Source: Desulforhopalus vacuolatus
Lineage (GTDB): Bacteria > Desulfobacterota > Desulfobulbia > Desulfobulbales > Desulfocapsaceae
DNA length: 64,000 nt
Direction of reading: 5' to 3'
Assembly (NCBI RefSeq): GCF_016918505.1
Contig: NZ_JAFFPZ010000002.1
Location: 62,001-126,000 of the forward strand
In this document: positions 59,860 to 64,000 of the stretch, one piece after another
How the letters are laid out: each line of letters starts with the position of its first letter
How positions within the stretch are numbered: position 1 is the stretch's first letter
Position numbers and translations under genes: made by a program
Notes under the pieces: model-generated
Told to the model about the DNA's origin: nothing
Databases searched by the model: none
The model's input: the letters and a program-made list of their open reading frames with translations, nothing else

Positions 59860-60825
59860 ATGAAAATACTCTCAGGAATACAGCCCTCCGGTCAGCTTCA
59901 TCTCGGTAACTACTTCGGTATGATCGAGCCCATGCTCGCTATGCAGGAGGGCAACGACTACTACGTTTTTATCGCCAACTACCATGCTATGACTTCTGTC
60001 CATGACGGTGAGAAGCTGGCGCAGGGAACTCTCGATGTGGCCTCCGATTTTCTTGCCATGGGACTTGATCCCGAGCGCTGCATCTTCTGGGCACAATCCG
60101 ATATTCCGGAGGTGCAGGAACTTACCTGGATTCTCTCCACCATCACTCCCATGGGATTGATTGAACGCTGCCACGGTTACAAAGACAAGGTGGCGAAAGG
60201 GATTGTGGCAAGCCATGGTCTGTTCTCCTATCCCGTGCTGATGGCTGCCGACATTCTCCTCTATCAGCCGGATATTGTTCCGGTGGGTAAAGATCAGAAA
60301 CAGCATATTGAGGTAACACGGGATATTGCCACCAAGTTCAACAATCAGTTCGGGGAAACGTTCAAGCTGCCGGAACCGGGAATCAGTGAAACCACCGCCA
60401 TTGTTCCGGGCCTGGACGGCCAGAAAATGTCGAAATCCTACGGGAATACAATTCCAATTTTTCTTGAAGGGAAGCCGTTGAAAAAACGGGTAATGGCTAT
60501 TGAAACGGATGCTACTCCGGTGGAAGATCCTAAAGATCCCGATACCTGTAATCTCTACGCACTCCTGAAACTCTTTGCGGCACCAGAGCGTCTGCAGGAG
60601 ATCCGCAATCTCTATATCAATGGCGGAGCTGCCTATGGGTATCTGAAACTGGAGCTGCTTGATCTGCTCAACGAGAAATTTGGTGCGGCGAGAGAGAAGA
60701 AAAAAGAGTTTCTGGCCGATCCTGGAGAAGTACGCAATATCCTGAGAAAGGGTGCTGGCAAGGCCCGGGAAAAGGGGTTGCCGACTCTTGAAGAGGTGAG
60801 GCGGAAGGTGGGGATTACCTATTGA
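59860..60825 (+). CDS. trpS: Tryptophanyl-tRNA synthetase
   Basis: This 321-residue class I synthetase charges tRNA-Trp. LSGIQPSGQLHLGNYFGMIE includes the HIGH-like HLGN. YPVLMAADILLYQPDIVPVG and KDQKQHIEVTRDIA bind the substrate, and DGQKMSKSYGNTIP carries KMSKS. Length is normal. The ATG at 59860 has no strong ribosome-binding site upstream, probably because the MITE insertion altered the leader. A strong terminator follows. Confidence 0.97.
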   Translation: MKILSGIQPSGQLHLGNYFGMIEPMLAMQEGNDYYVFIANYHAMTSVHDGEKLAQGTLDVASDFLAMGLDPERCIFWAQSDIPEVQELTWILSTITPMGLIERCHGYKDKVAKGIVASHGLFSYPVLMAADILLYQPDIVPVGKDQKQHIEVTRDIATKFNNQFGETFKLPEPGISETTAIVPGLDGQKMSKSYGNTIPIFLEGKPLKKRVMAIETDATPVEDPKDPDTCNLYALLKLFAAPERLQEIRNLYINGGAAYGYLKLELLDLLNEKFGAAREKKKEFLADPGEVRNILRKGAGKAREKGLPTLEEVRRKVGITY

Positions 60826-60844
60826 GATTTCAGTTTGAGAAGAT

Positions 60845-60888
60845 AAAAAGGCCTATTTCCAGGATGTTCTGGAAATAGGCCTTTTTTT
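60845..60888 (+). terminator. Intrinsic terminator after trpS
   Basis: Perfect 18-bp arms AAAAAGGCCTATTTCCAG and CTGGAAATAGGCCTTTTT with loop GATGTT, then a T run. It could work in both directions. Confidence 0.95.
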
Positions 60889-60917
60889 ATTACAGTCTTC
60901 TCTACAGAAGGTGAATT

Positions 60918-61474
60918 ATACCATTTACATTTTGTATTGACCAGAGAACGAGACTGCATAGACATTTTTTTGGCGATTGTGAATGAGTACTAATTCGTGT
61001 TTATCCGTGGTTCCTTTTGCAATTTGTAACCACGAATAGACACGAATTTTCACGAACAGGGAAACACATTAAACGAAAACGTTTGTATCCGAAGTTAAGC
61101 CGTACAGTGCACCAGAATTATGAATCAACTTTGGGAGTCATTCGAAAGTCGGGGTTAAGCGTTTTACACTCTAATATTCCGTGTCTTCCGTGGTTTACCA
61201 GGAGCATGAGAACAGACCCTGCTCCAGATGGATCAATAAGCAGAAACAATACATTGCCACAATACTCATGTAGTTTGCTACCACGGAAAACACGGAAGGA
61301 CACGGAAGGACACGGAAAACATCAATTACCTCAAAGCAACCACAAGGGCATTCTCTTATGGTTTTTTCAGTAATAATTCGTGTTTATTCGTGTCCATTCG
61401 TGGTTCCTTTTGTCGTTTGTAACCACGAATGGATAAACAGGATGCAAAACGGGTCACAACTTAATAGAATGTAT
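60918..61474. repeat. Family 2 repeat element, copy 8, about 557 bp
   Basis: It begins ATACCATTTACATTTTG and ends CAACTTAATAGAATGTAT, followed by TA. In reverse orientation to the 13119 and 17491 copies it has the CCGAAGTTAAGCCGTACAGT core (about 61092-61111), CCGTGTCTTCCGTGG and CGTGTCCATTCGTGG. GGACACGGAAGGACACGGAA is a short tandem at 61293-61319. It is the longest copy. Its right end forms the stop codon of the downstream minus-strand gene. Confidence 0.72.
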
Positions 61475-63369
61475 TATACGGCCAGTTCACTGAAGCGACA
61501 GGTGAGAACCATGTCCCCATCTTCGAGACTGCTTTTCACTTTGTAGGGGAGAGATTTAAAGAGTTTGATCATGGCGCGATTGCCGGGATTGGTAACGGCG
61601 ATCAGTCCTGAGATACCGTTTTCCCTCGCCACCTCCGCCAGCTTTTTGATGAACAGTCGTCCCAGCCCTTTCCCCTGATATCCCTCGCTGATGGAGAACG
61701 CGACCTCGGCCATATTATGGGCCTCAATCTTGATAAACTCTCCAACCCCCACCACCTTGCCGAAGCCCATTTCACCGGTAATGGCAAGAAGGGTGAGGTC
61801 ATTGATGTAATCGACATAACTCTGGCTCTCAATCTCATCCGGTGCAAAAATCGTTTTGGGGCAGAAAAAACGTGATTCTACATCCTTTTCCGGCAGGTTG
61901 TAGTAGTGCTCCTGGATGCGCCGTTCATCCACCAGTTTTGCTGGACGGATGAGGATCTGTTCCCCGTCACGCTCTATAGTTTCCTCAAGATTTATCGGAT
62001 AAACCGCCAGCGCGGCCTCACCGAGATTGCGCTCACTGCCGATATAACCCATCTCCTTGGCCCTTGCGAAGAGCTCTTCGCGGAAGTCTGGATGGGCAAT
62101 GGAAATCATGGCAATCACCCGTTCCTGAATCGATTTTCCGAAGAGATTGACGGCGCCGTATTCGGTGATCACATAGTGTACATCGCCGCGTGGAACCACC
62201 GTCACCATGTCTTCAAGTTTCGGCACAATGTTGCTCACCAGCCCCGTTTCCGTTTTACTGACGGAAAAGAGCAGAAGAATGGATTTCCCTCCTGGTGACT
62301 GACGCGCTCCGCGGACAAAGTCCGGTATGCCTGAAACGCCTCCAAAGTGGGTAGCGGACATCGCCTCAGCGGTTGTCTGACCAGTGAGATCCATCGCCCG
62401 TGCGACGTTGATGGAAACCATGCGGTTGTGCTGGGAGATGATGAACGGGCTGTTGACGTAGTCTGAGGGGTGAAAGTCTACCGCAGGATTGTCGTTGAGA
62501 AATTCATACAGGTTCGCTGAACCGATGGCCATTGAGGCGACCATCTTGCCCTCATTGAATCCCTTCTTCTTGTTGTTGATGTTGCCGGTGGAGTAGAGGT
62601 GCATCATATCGTCGATCATGAATTGAGAGTGAACCCCGAGATCGTTCTTGTTGGAGAGCGCCTGCATGGTTACCTGCGACATTGCTGCGAGGCCAAGCTG
62701 CAGGGTGGCACCATCTTCAATCAATCCCGCTACATATTTTCCCATTTCCTGGGCCTGCTCCATTCCCTGAACAGGCGGTTCCACGGCGATCAGATCCTCA
62801 TCGTGTTCTACGATCCAGTCCACATCATTCACATGAATGAAACTCTGTCCCATGATGCGCGGCATCTTATTGTTGACCTGAACGATGACCATATCCGCTG
62901 AACGGACCGCTGCCATGCTGATATCCACTGAAATCCCGAGGCTCATCCAGCCAAAGTCGTCTGGTGGGGAAACCTGCACAATGGCTACATGCAGTGGCAT
63001 GCGTCGACTGGTGAAGAGCATTGGTATATCTGACATATTCATCGGCGTGATAAAACGCTGCTGACTGGCGATATTGCTGTCAATTGCGGCACCGAGATAA
63101 AAGGAACGGATGTTGAGATTGGTGTCGTGGGTGCGATCGGCAATGGCGGTGAGTGAGGCTGTTTCACGGCCGAACAGACGGACTATTTCCAGACCACTGA
63201 AAGCGTTGGATTTCTCTACCAGAGCCTTAATCAGTTTTTGCGGTTCACCGCAGCCAGAGCCTATATATACTCGTTGTCCGGAACGAATTTGGGAGACAGC
63301 ACGTTCAGGACTGACTGATTTCTGGAGATAAGCATCGGCCCAATAGATACCGCTGGAGAGATGTGACAT
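61474..63369 (-). CDS. Acetyl-CoA hydrolase/CoA-transferase fused to a GNAT acetyltransferase domain
   Basis: Of 631 residues, about 20-430 form an acetyl-CoA hydrolase/transferase: IRSGQRVYIGSGCGEPQKLI, QVSPPDDFGWMSLGISVD, STGNINNKKKGFNEGKMVAS and the active-site region HYVITEYGAVNLFGKSIQER, whose Glu would form the CoA thioester. Residues about 460-625 form a GNAT domain with VAFSISEGYQGKGLGRLFIK (acetyl-CoA loop). The enzyme may move CoA between acyl groups while the GNAT part acetylates or senses acetyl-CoA. Its TAA stop comes from the family 2 repeat. Confidence 0.88.
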   Translation of the reverse strand: MSHLSSGIYWADAYLQKSVSPERAVSQIRSGQRVYIGSGCGEPQKLIKALVEKSNAFSGLEIVRLFGRETASLTAIADRTHDTNLNIRSFYLGAAIDSNIASQQRFITPMNMSDIPMLFTSRRMPLHVAIVQVSPPDDFGWMSLGISVDISMAAVRSADMVIVQVNNKMPRIMGQSFIHVNDVDWIVEHDEDLIAVEPPVQGMEQAQEMGKYVAGLIEDGATLQLGLAAMSQVTMQALSNKNDLGVHSQFMIDDMMHLYSTGNINNKKKGFNEGKMVASMAIGSANLYEFLNDNPAVDFHPSDYVNSPFIISQHNRMVSINVARAMDLTGQTTAEAMSATHFGGVSGIPDFVRGARQSPGGKSILLLFSVSKTETGLVSNIVPKLEDMVTVVPRGDVHYVITEYGAVNLFGKSIQERVIAMISIAHPDFREELFARAKEMGYIGSERNLGEAALAVYPINLEETIERDGEQILIRPAKLVDERRIQEHYYNLPEKDVESRFFCPKTIFAPDEIESQSYVDYINDLTLLAITGEMGFGKVVGVGEFIKIEAHNMAEVAFSISEGYQGKGLGRLFIKKLAEVARENGISGLIAVTNPGNRAMIKLFKSLPYKVKSSLEDGDMVLTCRFSELAV

Positions 63370-64000
63370 GGTAGATCCTTCGGAAGGGTGGAGTGGAAAA
63401 AATGTCTTCTGGCGTTTGTTGTCGGCTCCCCGTTGTCTCTATGTGAAAAAAGAGTGACTGGTGCAGGCAGAAGGACGTAAAGTAACAATAATTCTAATGG
63501 AAATGTGACGGAAAAACAAATCTATTCCATCTTTTTTGAATGAGTGATATGATATATCATAAAGTTTGATTTTAGCAGTTGAAGTAGCAGGTTGAATACA
63601 GTAAATTGGTTCGTAGTAAATGTAGTGTAAATGACTTCAGAGGCATGGATTGTTACGAGAAAGTATCTTCCGGCATAGCATTTTTCTGAACCAGTCCCGC
63701 TGGAGAGCGTTTTTAATGCGCTTCAACCATCGGAGATGTTACGCCGTTACGTTTCCCGCTTCATCTTCTCTCTTTCCATCCCCTTCCTTCTTTTTATATG
63801 TCGCTCTGCTGTGCATGCTGTCGTTGCGTGCTGTTCTCAAAATTTCTCAGTTGGTTATACAGGTTTTTCCCGGCCGCAATGTGTGGGAAAGGATCTGTGC
63901 ATGTTATAGAGGAACGTTGCGAAGATCGTGTTCGTGACTGGTAACGGACACCCATCTTTATGGATGAGGTGCCTATTTTATTGTCAGGAGCTCTGCGGCT
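63370..64000. other. Right-end region without an assignable gene
   Basis: An open frame at 63736-63909 (+) would give 57 residues beginning with a signal-like hydrophobic stretch, stopped by TAG, after which the same frame stays open to the window edge. The ribosome-binding site is too close and no family is recognised. The remainder is AT-rich and could hold the promoter of the CoA-hydrolase gene on the minus strand. Confidence 0.3.

Noticed and set aside
61293-61319. GGACACGGAA repeats as a CRISPR or iteron array
   Set aside because: Units are short, imperfect and part of the dispersed family 2 element, with no replication gene nearby.
63736-63909. 57-codon open frame with a signal-like N-terminus at the right edge
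   Set aside because: The ribosome-binding sequence abuts the ATG and a TAG interrupts an otherwise open frame. It is too weak to call a gene without sequence beyond the window.

Overview
The window reads as the chromosome of a Gram-negative, probably anaerobic or facultative bacterium. The outer-membrane machinery (MlaA, LolCD, TamA/TamB), a sulfatase with its anaerobic radical-SAM maturase, a PocR-type sensor kinase and the gene style suggest Desulfobacterota, perhaps Desulfobulbaceae. This taxonomy is inference; no rRNA or tRNA gene was seen.

Layout. 1-3246 (+): end of rsmG, leuB, a divergent PRPP-synthetase-like gene, mlaA. 3438-6586 (-): sulfatase plus maturase between repeat elements. 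7240-11447 (-): lolD, lolC, lysS, a NUDIX hydrolase. 11719-15140 (+): HAD phosphatase, YigZ-like protein, MltF-like transglycosylase. 15417-23900: a thiamine region with thiamine pyrophosphokinase, thiQ, thiP, a queuosine-precursor transporter on the other strand, then an operon behind a TPP riboswitch (thiB, two unusual half-ABC ATPases, an ECF T subunit, an ECF S subunit). 23972-32950: rlmD, tamA, tamB, an NtrC-type regulator. 33263-41571: accessory region with a broken toxin and its antitoxin, a large hybrid kinase, an interrupted fic gene, a DUF262 remnant and a methyltransferase. 41742-49251: a sugar transporter and minus-strand genes for unusual secreted proteins, ending at a divergent integron-integrase-like recombinase. 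49348-53385: small conserved proteins, a CorC/HlyC-type protein and a methyltransferase-like protein. 53419-63369: flavoprotein, pta, grpE, dnaK, trpS and an acetyl-CoA hydrolase/GNAT fusion.

Two families of non-coding mobile elements shape the window. Family 1 (about 141 bp, also 45, 54, 165 and 276 bp) has termini related to GGGTACCTTGAATA and 4-bp target duplications. Family 2 (about 240-560 bp, modular) has ends ATACCATT/AATGGTAT and, in the cleanest copies, TA duplications. They sit at stop codons, form the C-terminal tail of ThiP, truncate a toxin gene, and in one case split the fourth codon of tamA while supplying a new in-frame start.

The most unusual system is the riboswitch-controlled thiB/ECF operon. 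One ATPase-like protein has Walker A, Walker B and the H-switch but no LSGGQ. The other has LSGGQ but no Walker A and a degenerate Walker B. Together they could form only one ATP site. Also notable are the IntI-like integrase with an extra N-terminal domain and, beside it, a PAN-domain protein with a caspase-like His/Cys pattern.
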